DNA of 64,000 nucleotides. Source: Bradyrhizobium sp. 141. GTDB taxonomy: Bacteria; Pseudomonadota; Alphaproteobacteria; Rhizobiales; Xanthobacteraceae. Both the position numbers and the translations under genes were made by a program. Below the pieces are notes generated by a model, which saw only the letters and a program-made list of their open reading frames with translations, ran no database searches and had not been told where the DNA came from. Each line of letters opens with the position of its first letter. Position 1 is the stretch's first letter. Where the stretch lies: positions 1 through 64,000 of the forward strand of contig NZ_JADPKR010000020.1 of assembly GCF_023074055.1 (NCBI RefSeq). Direction: 5' to 3'. Below are positions 8,531 to 16,721 of this stretch, in pieces.

Positions 8531-9670
8531 TTACCTCTCGTTCGTAAACACGATCGTGCCACTGGCGGCGAACATGCCGCCGACGCCGTGGCATACCGAA
8601 ATCTTCGCGTTAGGCACTTGCGCCGGCGCGATCCCGCGCATCTGGCGCACGCTCTCCTGGAGCGCGTACATGCCATACATGCCCGAATGCATGTAGCTCA
8701 ATCCGCCACCATTGGTGTTGAGCGGCAGCTTGGCCCCGGGCCGCGTGTTGCCGTCCGCGATGAACTTCCCGGTCTCCTCATACGGCATGAAGCCGAGGTC
8801 GCCGAGACCGAACAGCGGCAGATGCGCAAACGCGTCGTAGATCATGAGATGGTCGACATCCCCATGCGCGATGCCGGCCTCCTTGAATGCCAGCGGGCCA
8901 GCGGTCTTGAACGCGCGCGAGGAGTTGAACGTCTCCATCTGGCTGACCATCGGCGTCTCCACGCTCTCGCCGGTGCCCATGATGTAGACGGGCTTGCGCG
9001 GAAAATCCTTGGCGCGGTCGGCCGAGGTCAAGATCAGCGCGCCGCCGCCGTCGGTGACGAGGCAGCACTGCAACAGGCGAAACGGATAGGCGATCATGCG
9101 CGAGTTGAGGACGTCGGCGACCGTGATCGGGTCCTTCATCATCGCCCGCGGATTCTTCGCCGCCCATTCCCGCTGCACCACGGCGACCGAGGCCAGCTGC
9201 TCGTGCGTGATGCCGTAGGTCTTCATGAAGCGCAGCACGGGGATCGGAAACATGCTGGGCGGACCGTAGACGCCATAGGGCGCCTCGAACTGGCCGTTGA
9301 GACTATCGGCCGGTGTCGAGCGCGGCAGCTTGCCGATCATCGACTTGCCGCTCTCGGCATGCGTGATCAGCACGGTCTTGCACAGGCCGGCCTCGATCGC
9401 GGCGGCCGCATGGCGAACGTGCAGCATGAACGAGCAGCCGCCGACCGAGGTGCCGTCCACCCAGGTCGGCTTGATGCCGAGATAGTGGCAGACCTGCTGC
9501 GGCGTTTCGACCGCGGTGGCAAAACCGTCGATGTCGGAGAGTTTCAGCCCGGCGTCCGCAATGGCGTTGAGCGCGGCATCGGCGTGAAGCTGGAGCTGCG
9601 AGGCGTTGGGGATGATTCCGAGCTCGGTGGTCTCGGCCGCGCCGACGACGGCAACGTGGTTGCTGCGCAT
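8531..9670 (-). CDS. Thiolase family protein (SCP-x-like acetyl-CoA acetyltransferase)
   Basis: A 379-residue protein of the SCP-2/SCP-x thiolase-like group. It opens with VAVVGAAETTELG, has the nucleophile-region motif VGGCSFMLH, then NTNGGGLSYMHSGMYGM with the conserved Gly/His pattern, and ends CHGVGGMFAASGTIVF. Such proteins pair with a DUF35 zinc-ribbon/OB-fold protein, which is exactly what lies upstream here with a 3-base gap. In known cases (for example steroid side-chain enzymes) the pair acts as thiolase or retro-aldolase on acyl-CoAs. The substrate here is unknown. Confidence 0.87.
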   Translation of the reverse strand: MRSNHVAVVGAAETTELGIIPNASQLQLHADAALNAIADAGLKLSDIDGFATAVETPQQVCHYLGIKPTWVDGTSVGGCSFMLHVRHAAAAIEAGLCKTVLITHAESGKSMIGKLPRSTPADSLNGQFEAPYGVYGPPSMFPIPVLRFMKTYGITHEQLASVAVVQREWAAKNPRAMMKDPITVADVLNSRMIAYPFRLLQCCLVTDGGGALILTSADRAKDFPRKPVYIMGTGESVETPMVSQMETFNSSRAFKTAGPLAFKEAGIAHGDVDHLMIYDAFAHLPLFGLGDLGFMPYEETGKFIADGNTRPGAKLPLNTNGGGLSYMHSGMYGMYALQESVRQMRGIAPAQVPNAKISVCHGVGGMFAASGTIVFTNER

Positions 9671-9673
9671 GGC

Positions 9674-10087
9674 TTACCCCTTCGCCGGACGGAAGACGGG
9701 GAGGGTGATCTTGTCGTCGAGCGCCTGGAACGCGACCTCCAGCTTCATGTCGAGCTCGAGCGCTTCCGGCGTCTGCGGGCAGTCGATGATGTTGCTCATC
9801 ATCCGCGGCCCCTCGGCCAGCTCGACCACCGCGATCGCATAGGGTGGCGTGAAGCCGGGCGCGGCGGGACGATGGTTGATCACGTAGCTGTAGAGGAAGC
9901 CCTTGCCGCTCGCCTTGAACACCGAAACCTTGCGCGAGGCACAGGACGGGCAGAACGGGCGCGGCGGGAAATAGACATGCGTGCAGGCGTCGCAGCGCTG
10001 CAGGCGCAATTCGCCCGCCTTCGTGCCGTCCCAGAAATGCTGGGTCTCCGGCGTCGGTTTCGGTCGCGCGCGCTGCGGTTCGGCCAT
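9674..10087 (-). CDS. OB-fold/zinc-ribbon protein (DUF35), thiolase partner
   Basis: A 137-residue DUF35 protein. The rubredoxin-like zinc ribbon is visible as CDAC (about residues 34-37) and CPSC (about 49-52), followed by an OB-fold domain. The family forms heteromers with SCP-x-like thiolases and binds acyl-CoA, and the thiolase gene follows directly. The ATG was chosen because TTGGGAGG lies upstream. A longer frame continues to about 10411 but crosses the divergent promoter region and does not look like protein. It is the first gene of the DUF35-thiolase-SDR operon, divergent from the amidase. Confidence 0.88.
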   Translation of the reverse strand: MAEPQRARPKPTPETQHFWDGTKAGELRLQRCDACTHVYFPPRPFCPSCASRKVSVFKASGKGFLYSYVINHRPAAPGFTPPYAIAVVELAEGPRMMSNIIDCPQTPEALELDMKLEVAFQALDDKITLPVFRPAKG

Positions 10088-10178
10088 GTCAGCAAGTCCT
10101 CCCAAGGTCCAGGCTTCGGGGCCCGACTGTTGCGATCTTGATGCGACAATCGACCATGGCGCGTCAACGGTCCAGCAA

Positions 10179-10202
10179 TGCGCATGCATGCCATCATGCG
10201 CA
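10179..10202. promoter_or_regulatory. Inverted repeat in the divergent promoter region
   Basis: TGCGCATG, eight bases, then CATGCGCA: a perfect 8-base inverted repeat placed between the DUF35 operon and the amidase. The position suggests a regulator site acting on both directions. No regulator gene adjoins it, so this is inference. Confidence 0.35.
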
Positions 10203-10208
10203 CAATGC

Positions 10209-10236
10209 TTGTGTCGAACTGAGGCGGCGCTATAGA
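10209..10236 (+). promoter_or_regulatory. Candidate promoter for the amidase operon
   Basis: TTGTGT and TATAGA are separated by 16 bases, ending 28 bases before the amidase start codon. Fit to the housekeeping consensus is moderate. Judged by eye only. Confidence 0.3.
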
Positions 10237-10264
10237 TTGCGCGCAAATATTCCGTGAGACAGAC

Positions 10265-11614
10265 ATGCCCGAATTTCCGACACTGGCGAAGCTCGCCGAG
10301 GACCTCGAAAGCGGCCGCACCACCTCCCGCAAGCTGGTCGAGGCGTGCCTCGCCAGGATCGCCGATCCCACTGGGGAGGGCCAGCGCGCCTTCATCCATG
10401 TCGACAAGCAAGCCGCACTCGCGGCCGCCGACGCGATGGACGGCCTACGCAAGGCCAAGGCGGCGCCGTCGCGCTATGCCGGTATTCCGGTCTCGATCAA
10501 GGATCTCTTCGATATCAAGGGGCAGACGACGCGCGCCGGCTCCCGCGCACTCGACGATTCCGATCCGGCGGAGCACGATGCGGCGGCGGTCGCGCGGCTG
10601 CGCCACGCCGGCTTTGTCGTGATCGGCCGCACCAACATGACCGAGTTTGCCTATTCCGGCATCGGCATCAATCCGCATTACGGCACGCCGAAGGGCGCCT
10701 GGAACCGCGCCGATGGCCATGTGCCCGGCGGCTCGTCCTCGGGCGCCGCGGTCTCCGTGCTCGACGGCATGGCGCATGGCGCGCTCGGCACCGACACCGG
10801 CGGCTCCTGCCGGATTCCGGCGGCCTTCAACGGCATCGTCGGCTACAAGCCGACGCAGCGGCGCGTGCCGCTCGACGGCTCCGTGCCGCTGTCGTTCTCG
10901 CTCGACAGCATCGGACCGCTGGCACGATCGGTCAGTTGCTGTGCCATACTCGATGCGGTGCTCGCGAACGAGCCGATTGTCGCGCTGAAGCCTCGTCCGG
11001 TGAAAGGCATGCGACTGGCGGTGCCGACCACGATTGCGCTCGACGATCTCGACGCGGCCGTGGCGGCGACGTTCGAGCGCGCTTTGAAGGCGCTCGCCGA
11101 TCACGGTGCGATCATCGAGCGCATCGAGATGGCGGAATTCCACGACATCGGCCCGATGAATGCCAAGGGTGGTTTTGCGGCGTCCGAAAGCTACGCCTGG
11201 CATCGCTATCTCATTACGTCCAAGGGCGACGTCTACGACCCCCGCGTCTTCGTCCGCATCATGCGCGGCGAGGCGCAGAGCGCGGCCGACTACATTGATC
11301 TCCTCAACGAGCGCCGCTCGCTGATCGCCCGCGTCAATGCGCGCATCGCGCCCTATGACGCGCTGGTGCTGCCGACCACCGCCAACACGCCGCCGAAGAT
11401 TGCAGATCTCGCGGACGACAAGGCGTTCACCAAGGAAAATCTGCGCGCGCTGCGCAACTGCACCCTGATCAACATGATCGACGGCTGCGCCATCTCGCTG
11501 CCTGCGCATCGCGCGGGCGAGGTTCCCGTCGGTCTGATGCTGGCGGGCGCGGGCGGCTCCGATCGCCGTATTTTCGAGCTTGCTGCCGGCATGGAGGCCG
11601 TAATTCGTGTTTGA
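10265..11614 (+). CDS. Amidase (amidase-signature family)
   Basis: A 449-residue hydrolase of the amidase-signature family, which cleaves C-N bonds with a Ser-cisSer-Lys triad. By comparison with GatA the triad is Lys79 (VSIKDLFD), Ser157 (PGGSSSGAA) and Ser181 (DTGGSCRIPA). The protein is slightly shorter than GatA, and no gatB or gatC is nearby, so a catabolic amidase is more likely than tRNA amidotransferase. Its last bases overlap the DUF2848 gene, indicating translational coupling. The two therefore probably work on one substrate, which cannot be named. Confidence 0.9.
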   Translation: MPEFPTLAKLAEDLESGRTTSRKLVEACLARIADPTGEGQRAFIHVDKQAALAAADAMDGLRKAKAAPSRYAGIPVSIKDLFDIKGQTTRAGSRALDDSDPAEHDAAAVARLRHAGFVVIGRTNMTEFAYSGIGINPHYGTPKGAWNRADGHVPGGSSSGAAVSVLDGMAHGALGTDTGGSCRIPAAFNGIVGYKPTQRRVPLDGSVPLSFSLDSIGPLARSVSCCAILDAVLANEPIVALKPRPVKGMRLAVPTTIALDDLDAAVAATFERALKALADHGAIIERIEMAEFHDIGPMNAKGGFAASESYAWHRYLITSKGDVYDPRVFVRIMRGEAQSAADYIDLLNERRSLIARVNARIAPYDALVLPTTANTPPKIADLADDKAFTKENLRALRNCTLINMIDGCAISLPAHRAGEVPVGLMLAGAGGSDRRIFELAAGMEAVIRV

Positions 11615-12293
11615 CCTGACTTTCACCGTTGACGCCCAGGACACCACCACGCCGCTGACGCTGGCGATCGACCAGATGGTCATCGCCGGCTGGACCGGCC
11701 GCGACGCGATCGCGCGCGACAAGCACATCGACGAGCTTGAGGCCATGGGCATCGCCCGGCCGGCCTCGACGCCGATCTACTACCGCGCCTCGGCGCGGCG
11801 GCTGACGCAGGAAGACCGCATCGAATGCACCGGCGGCGATTCCAGCGGCGAGGTCGAGTTCGTGCTGATCGGCTGGCAGGGCCGCACCTTCGTCGGCTGC
11901 GGCTCCGACCATACCGACCGCAAGGTCGAGGCCTACAACGTCACGGTGTCCAAGCAGATGTGCGACAAGCCGATCGCGTCCACGCTTTGGGAGCTCGAAG
12001 ACGTCATCGGCCATTGGGACAAGATGATTTTGCGCTCCTACGCCACGATCAAGGGCGAGCGCGTGCTCTACCAGGAGGGTACGCTGGACGCGATGCTGCC
12101 GGTCGCTGACCTCATTGCACGCGGCTTTCCGGGCGGGAAGCTGCCCGACGGCTGCGCCATGTTCGGCGGCACCTTCGCCGCCAAAGGCGGCATCCGCCCC
12201 GCGGATCGTTTCGACTTAGAGCTGGAAGATCCCGTGCTGAAGCGGACGATCAAGCACGGGTACAATGTGGCGACGCTTCCGGTGAGAGGCTAG
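11607..12293 (+). CDS. DUF2848 family protein
   Basis: A 228-residue protein that reads as DUF2848, a family related in fold to fumarylacetoacetate hydrolases. Recognisable parts are the opening strand FDLTFTV, the GGDSSGEVEFVL segment, GCGSDHTDRKVEAYNV and the late GGTFAAKGGIRPADRFDLEL. It starts with GTG inside the last codons of the amidase, with an 8-base overlap, so the two are translated together. I recall amidase-DUF2848 pairs recurring in rhizobial genomes, but I know of no proven function for the family. Confidence 0.85.
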   Translation: MFDLTFTVDAQDTTTPLTLAIDQMVIAGWTGRDAIARDKHIDELEAMGIARPASTPIYYRASARRLTQEDRIECTGGDSSGEVEFVLIGWQGRTFVGCGSDHTDRKVEAYNVTVSKQMCDKPIASTLWELEDVIGHWDKMILRSYATIKGERVLYQEGTLDAMLPVADLIARGFPGGKLPDGCAMFGGTFAAKGGIRPADRFDLELEDPVLKRTIKHGYNVATLPVRG

Positions 12294-12345
12294 CCGCCTC
12301 CCACCAGGAGCGGTGGCGGGATAGCTGGCCCAAAAGCGACGGTCC

Positions 12346-12443
12346 CGTAGGGTGGGCAAAGGCGCCCTTGCGCCGTGCCCACGATCTCTCTACGCAATCG
12401 GCAGAACGTGGGCACGTCGCTTCGCGCCTTTGGCCACCCTACG
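12346..12443. repeat. Palindromic intergenic repeat, family A copy 1
   Basis: Inverted repeat with outer arms CGTAGGGTGGGCAAAGGCGC and GCGCCTTTGGCCACCCTACG and inner arms CGTGCCCACG / CGTGGGCACG. Further copies are at 26166-26258 and 39500-39591. Together with the adjacent family D element it fills the gap between the DUF2848 gene and the oxygenase pair. Confidence 0.85.
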
Positions 12444-12476
12444 AGATCTCTCTGCCGGTGCGGGTTGATCTTTCCA

Positions 12477-12563
12477 CGTCATTGCGGGGAGCCCTTGCGA
12501 CGAAGCAATCCAGGCTCGTTCCGCGGTGGCACTCTGGATTGCTTCGCTGCGCTCGCAATGACG
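12477..12563. repeat. Palindromic intergenic repeat, family D
   Basis: Inverted repeat of about 87 bases. CGTCATTGCGGGGAGC pairs imperfectly with GCTGCGCTCGCAATGACG, and CGAAGCAATCCAG pairs with CTGGATTGCTTCG. A possible half copy (CATTGCGAGCG) occurs near 21483. Confidence 0.8.
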
Positions 12564-12623
12564 GGGAGATAGTCATCGGAAATCGGGTGGCCGGGTGAAC
12601 GCGAGGCTGCGAAGGTGATTGCC

Positions 12624-13367
12624 ATGACAATGACCGCACGAAAATCAGTCCGCCCAACCGCCGACCTCGCCGCTCACGTCGACGCCCTCGACTGGCCCCA
12701 AATCACCGCCGAGCTCGACACCCAGGGCTGCGCCGTCCTGGAGGGCCTGCTGACGCCCGACCAATGCCACGCGGTCGCCGCGCTCTACCCGGACGATGCG
12801 CACTTCCGCAGCCGCATCGTCATGGGCCGCCACGGCTTCGGCCGCGGCGAATACAAATATTTCGCCTATCCGCTGCCCGATCTGATCGCGCAGCTCCGCC
12901 CGGCGCTCTATGCGCAACTGCAAGCTGTGGCCAACCGCTGGAACGAGGCGATGGGCATCGACATCCGCTATCCCACCGCTCACGCCGCCTTCCTCAAGCG
13001 CTGCCACGAGGCGGGGCAGGCGCGGCCGACGCCGCTGTTGTTGCAGTATGAAGCCGGCGACTACAATTGCCTGCATCAGGACCTCTATGGCGAGCACGTC
13101 TTCCCGCTCCAGGTCGCGATCCTGCTGTCCGAGCCGGGCCGCGATTTCACCGGCGGCGAGTTCGTGCTGACCGAGCAGCGCCCGCGCATGCAGTCGCGCG
13201 CCGAGGTGGTGCCGCTGGCGCAAGGCGACGCTGTCGCCTTCGCTGTGCACCACTGCCCGGTACAGGGGACACGCGGCACCTATCGCGTTAACATGCGCCA
13301 TGGCGTCAGCCGGATCAGGACCGGCCAGCGCCACACGCTGGGTGTGATCTTTCATGATGCCAAATGA
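12624..13367 (+). CDS. 2OG-Fe(II) oxygenase family protein
   Basis: A protein of about 247 residues with the iron-binding facial triad of 2-oxoglutarate dioxygenases. HQD lies in CLHQDLYG, the distal His is in the HHCPVQG region, and an Arg that could hold 2-oxoglutarate follows in TYRVNMRHG. Such enzymes hydroxylate proteins, nucleic acids or small molecules using O2 and 2-oxoglutarate. The substrate is unknown. An in-frame GTG nine bases earlier is an alternative start. I prefer the ATG with AGGTG upstream. It runs directly into alkB with only 9 bases between stop and start, so the two are probably one operon and may share a repair role. Confidence 0.8.
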   Translation: MTMTARKSVRPTADLAAHVDALDWPQITAELDTQGCAVLEGLLTPDQCHAVAALYPDDAHFRSRIVMGRHGFGRGEYKYFAYPLPDLIAQLRPALYAQLQAVANRWNEAMGIDIRYPTAHAAFLKRCHEAGQARPTPLLLQYEAGDYNCLHQDLYGEHVFPLQVAILLSEPGRDFTGGEFVLTEQRPRMQSRAEVVPLAQGDAVAFAVHHCPVQGTRGTYRVNMRHGVSRIRTGQRHTLGVIFHDAK

Positions 13368-13376
13368 GCGCAGGCG

Positions 13377-14030
13377 TTGACGGCTGACCTGTTCGACAAC
13401 GTCGCCGAGGCGCAGCCGTCGCGCGAGGAGATCGCCGACGGCGCGGTGCTGCTGCGCGGATTCGTCAAGCCGATCGAGAGCGAGCTGATCGCCGCGGTGC
13501 GTGCGATCGTGGCGCAGTCGCCGTTCCGGCGGATGACCACGCCGGGCGGCCACCTGATGTCGGTGGCGATGACCAATTGCGGCGAGCGCGGCTGGATCAC
13601 CGATCACACCGGCTATCGCTACGATCCCATCGATCCGCGAACCGGTGCGCCATGGCACGAAATGCCGCCGGTGCTGCGCGATCTCGCCCGCCGCGCGGCG
13701 GAGCAGGGCGGCTTCGCAGGCTTCGGGCCCGATGCGTGCCTCGTCAATCGCTACGAGCCCGGCACGCGGCTGTCGCTGCATCAGGACAAGGACGAGCTGG
13801 ATTATTCCGCGCCGATCGTCTCGGTCTCGCTCGGCCTGCCCGCGACCTTCCTGTTTGGCGGCCTCGCGCGCAGCGACAAGCCGCGGCGTTTCCGGCTGGT
13901 GCATGGCGATGTCGCGGTCTGGGGCGGAGCCAGCAGGCTCGCCTATCACGGCGTGGCGCCGCTCGCCGACGGCGAGCATCCGCTGCTCGGGCGGAAGCGG
14001 ATCAACCTGACGTTCCGCCGGACGCGGTGA
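13377..14030 (+). CDS. alkB: DNA oxidative demethylase AlkB
   Basis: A 217-residue Fe(II)/2-oxoglutarate dioxygenase that removes alkyl groups from 1-methyladenine and 3-methylcytosine in DNA. The AlkB substrate-loop region (PWHEMPPVL) and the iron ligands in LHQDKDE are visible. The characteristic C-terminal RINLTFR, whose arginines bind 2-oxoglutarate, is intact. The frame has no ATG or GTG before the conserved N-terminus, and the stop of the preceding oxygenase bounds it, so the start must be the TTG. Weak initiation plus a 9-base intergenic gap suggests translational coupling to the upstream oxygenase. Confidence 0.9.
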   Translation: MTADLFDNVAEAQPSREEIADGAVLLRGFVKPIESELIAAVRAIVAQSPFRRMTTPGGHLMSVAMTNCGERGWITDHTGYRYDPIDPRTGAPWHEMPPVLRDLARRAAEQGGFAGFGPDACLVNRYEPGTRLSLHQDKDELDYSAPIVSVSLGLPATFLFGGLARSDKPRRFRLVHGDVAVWGGASRLAYHGVAPLADGEHPLLGRKRINLTFRRTR

Positions 14031-14034
14031 TCTT

Positions 14035-14170
14035 CCTTCTCCCCTTGTGGGAGAAGGTGCCTTCCCGAAGGGAAGGCGGATGAGGGGTTTCTATCCGCGG
14101 AGACAGACCCCTCATCCGTCTCGCTGCCGCTTCGCGCCAGCGATCCACCTTCTCCCACAAGGGGAGAAGG
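14035..14170. repeat. Palindromic intergenic repeat, family E
   Basis: Long inverted repeat between convergent genes. CCTTCTCCCCTTGTGGGAGA pairs with TCTCCCACAAGGGGAGAAGG, and GGATGAGGGGT pairs with ACCCCTCATCC. The transcript from either side would fold strongly, so it may act as a bidirectional terminator. Confidence 0.8.
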
Positions 14171-14194
14171 GAAGAGTCCCGGAACGGTGATTAA

Positions 14195-15823
14195 TTACGG
14201 CTTCGGCGGGTGGATGAACGCCCAGGGGCTCACTTCCGAATCGCGCGTCACTTCCACCGAAATCAGATACGGCCCGCCGTGGGCCAGCGCCTTCTCCATC
14301 GCCGCCTTGAACTGATCGGGCGCGGTGACGCGCGCGGCCGCAACGCCAAATGACTCCGCGAGCTTGACGAAATCCGGATTGACGAGGTCGGACGCCACCA
14401 CGCGGCCGTCGAACCGTTCGCGCTGGTCGCGGCGGACATTGCCATAGGCGTTGTTGTTGAACACCAGGGTCACCACGCCGATGTTGAACTGCACGGCGGT
14501 GGCAAGCTCCTGCACGCCGAACATGAAGCCGCCGTCGCCGGTGATCGCCACCACGGGCTTGTCGGGATTGGCGACCTTGGCTCCGAGCGCGGTCGGGAAG
14601 CCCGAGCCGAGCGTGCCCTGGTAGCCCGAGGTGATGAAGGTGCGCGGCTGGTAGATCGGAAAGCCGTACCAGGAGGCGAAGCCGAATTGCGACAATTCAT
14701 CGGTAACGATCGCGTTCGCCGGCAGCACCTCGCGCAAAATGTTGAGATAGGCCATCTGCGGCTGGATGCGCTGGATTTCCGCCTGCGCCATCGCACTCGC
14801 CTCGCGGATGTCTCCGCGCCGGCCGCTGCTTCTGGCATAGCCGGCCTTCTTCACCGCCGCGACGAGATCGGCTGTGCCGGCTTTCGCGTCCGCAACGATG
14901 GCGGCATCGGAGGCGAGCCGGCGCATCTCGGCCGGATCGATGTCGATCCGAATGGATTTCAGCCCCTTCGGTTGATAGGGCCAGCGGAAGCCCGAAGCCG
15001 GTAATTCCGCGCGGGTGCCGATTGCGATCATCAAATCGGTTGTCGGCCAAAGCTTGTAGGCTGCGGCCATGGTCAGACCGAGCTCGTGCGCGTTGGAGAC
15101 GATGCCGCGGCCGCTGCGGAAGGCGACCACGGGCGCATCGATCATCTCGGCAAGCTCGAGAATCTCCTCGCGCGCTTCGATCGCGCCGCTGCCGACGAAG
15201 ATCATCGGTGCCTTGCTGGTCTTGATCAGCGCGGCCGCCTGCCTGATCATATCGGGGTCGGGCTGCGGCGCGGGCAGCGGCTCCAGCACCTGCGCGGCAA
15301 CGGTGTCCGCGCGCTGGGTAAAGATATCCCAGGGCATTTCGACCGAAGCGGGGCCGCGGCGGCCGGACGTCATCTCCTGGAAGGCGCGCGCGACGACTGT
15401 CGGCGCATTGCCGGGATATTCGATTCTATCAGCCCATTTCACGTAGGTGCGGAGCGTCGCAAGCTGGTCCGGCATCTCGTGCAGATGGCCGCGGCCCTTG
15501 CCCAGAAACTGCGTCGGCACCTGGCCGGTGACGCACAGCACCGGCTCGTTGCAGCCGAAGGCGGTGAGCAGCGCCGCGCTGGCGTTGAGCACGCCGGGGC
15601 CGGGCACCACGCTGAACACACCCGGCCTGCCGCTGGAGCGCGCATAGCCGAACGCCATGTAGCCGCAGGCCTGTTCGTGCCGCGCCCCGATCACCTTGAG
15701 CTGGGCCCGGTGGAAGGCGTCGAACAGGCCGTAGACCTGCGCGCCGGGCAGGCCGAACACGGTATCGACGCCATGGGCGACAAGGCCGCTTACGATCGCT
15801 TCGCCGCCGGTGAGGGTGGTCAT
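14195..15823 (-). CDS. Thiamine pyrophosphate-dependent enzyme (acetolactate synthase-like)
   Basis: A 542-residue TPP enzyme with the three-domain layout of acetolactate synthase/benzoylformate decarboxylase relatives. The activating glutamate is Glu50 in GARHEQACGYMA. A central domain follows, and the C-terminal diphosphate-binding motif GDGGFMFG...NNNAYG is near residue 428-455. It is the last gene of the hpa operon, about 25 bases after the hpaG-like gene. The classical homoprotocatechuate pathway has no TPP step, so its job is unclear. A decarboxylase feeding the pathway is possible. A GTG start at 15868 inside the upstream gene is an alternative. Confidence 0.85.
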   Translation of the reverse strand: MTTLTGGEAIVSGLVAHGVDTVFGLPGAQVYGLFDAFHRAQLKVIGARHEQACGYMAFGYARSSGRPGVFSVVPGPGVLNASAALLTAFGCNEPVLCVTGQVPTQFLGKGRGHLHEMPDQLATLRTYVKWADRIEYPGNAPTVVARAFQEMTSGRRGPASVEMPWDIFTQRADTVAAQVLEPLPAPQPDPDMIRQAAALIKTSKAPMIFVGSGAIEAREEILELAEMIDAPVVAFRSGRGIVSNAHELGLTMAAAYKLWPTTDLMIAIGTRAELPASGFRWPYQPKGLKSIRIDIDPAEMRRLASDAAIVADAKAGTADLVAAVKKAGYARSSGRRGDIREASAMAQAEIQRIQPQMAYLNILREVLPANAIVTDELSQFGFASWYGFPIYQPRTFITSGYQGTLGSGFPTALGAKVANPDKPVVAITGDGGFMFGVQELATAVQFNIGVVTLVFNNNAYGNVRRDQRERFDGRVVASDLVNPDFVKLAESFGVAAARVTAPDQFKAAMEKALAHGGPYLISVEVTRDSEVSPWAFIHPPKP

Positions 15824-15848
15824 CTGGCTATTCCACTTCGATTGTTGG

Positions 15849-16718
15849 TCAGGCTTCGTCGACGACACCGTTGCGCAGGCGTCCGATGCCCTCGGCCTCG
15901 ACCTCGACGACGTCGCCCGGCTTCAGATAACGCGGCGGATCGAACCGGGCACCGGCGCCGGTCGGTGTGCCCGTGACGATGATATCGCCGGGGACGAGGG
16001 TTGCGAAGGTGGAGATATAGTTGATGAGGTAGCGGAAGGAGAACATCAGCCGGCTGGTGCGATCGTCCTGCCTGAGCTCGCCGTTGACATGTGTGGTGAG
16101 CCTGACGTCCGCGATCTGCGATTCCGTCGTGTAGGGCACCAGCCACGGCCCAAGGCTGCCGCTGGAATCAAAGTTCTTGCCTTGCGTCACGTTGAACTTG
16201 GCGTGGCGTAGCCAGTCGCGCACCGAGCCTTCGTTGCACAGCGTGAGCGCGGCGATGTGATCGAGCGCTGCGCTCTCCGGGATATGCCGGCCTTGCTTGC
16301 CGATCACCAGCACGATCTCGCCCTCATAGTCGAGCTGCGCCGAGGCACTCGGGCGCACCAGCGGCGTGTCGTGGCCGACGAAGGAGCGCGGCGAGCGCAT
16401 GAACATGCTCGGATATTTCGGTGCGTCCTGGCCGTCCTTGTACTCGGCGTTGCGGTCGGGATAGTTGACGCCGATGCAGATGATCTTCTCCGGTGCCGGC
16501 ACCGGCGGCAGCCAGATGATATCGCCCAGCGCGTGATCCGGCGCGCGGCTGGTCGCTTCCTCGGCAAGGCTCGTGAGCTTGCCGGCCGCGATCACCTCGC
16601 GCAGCGTCGGATAGTCGTTGGCATGGCGCGCGGAGAGATCGACGATGCCGCCGTCGACGACGGCGCCATACCTGGTTGCACCCTTGACGGAATAGGTGGC
16701 GAGGCGAGGGAGCTTCAT
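15849..16718 (-). CDS. Fumarylacetoacetate hydrolase family protein, probable HpaG/HpcE-type isomerase/decarboxylase
   Basis: A 289-residue FAH-family protein. The metal-binding segment DYEGEIVLVIGK, the preceding GVNYPDRNAEY and the C-terminal IVTGTPTGAG are all typical. In homoprotocatechuate catabolism this family decarboxylates 5-oxopent-3-ene-1,2,5-tricarboxylate and isomerises the product. Enterobacterial HpaG contains two such domains, while here there is one. Its start codon lies 3 bases after the hpaD stop, fixing it in the same operon and supporting the HpaG role. Substrate assignment rests on context, because sequence alone gives only the family. Confidence 0.8.
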   Translation of the reverse strand: MKLPRLATYSVKGATRYGAVVDGGIVDLSARHANDYPTLREVIAAGKLTSLAEEATSRAPDHALGDIIWLPPVPAPEKIICIGVNYPDRNAEYKDGQDAPKYPSMFMRSPRSFVGHDTPLVRPSASAQLDYEGEIVLVIGKQGRHIPESAALDHIAALTLCNEGSVRDWLRHAKFNVTQGKNFDSSGSLGPWLVPYTTESQIADVRLTTHVNGELRQDDRTSRLMFSFRYLINYISTFATLVPGDIIVTGTPTGAGARFDPPRYLKPGDVVEVEAEGIGRLRNGVVDEA

Positions 16719-16721
16719 CGC

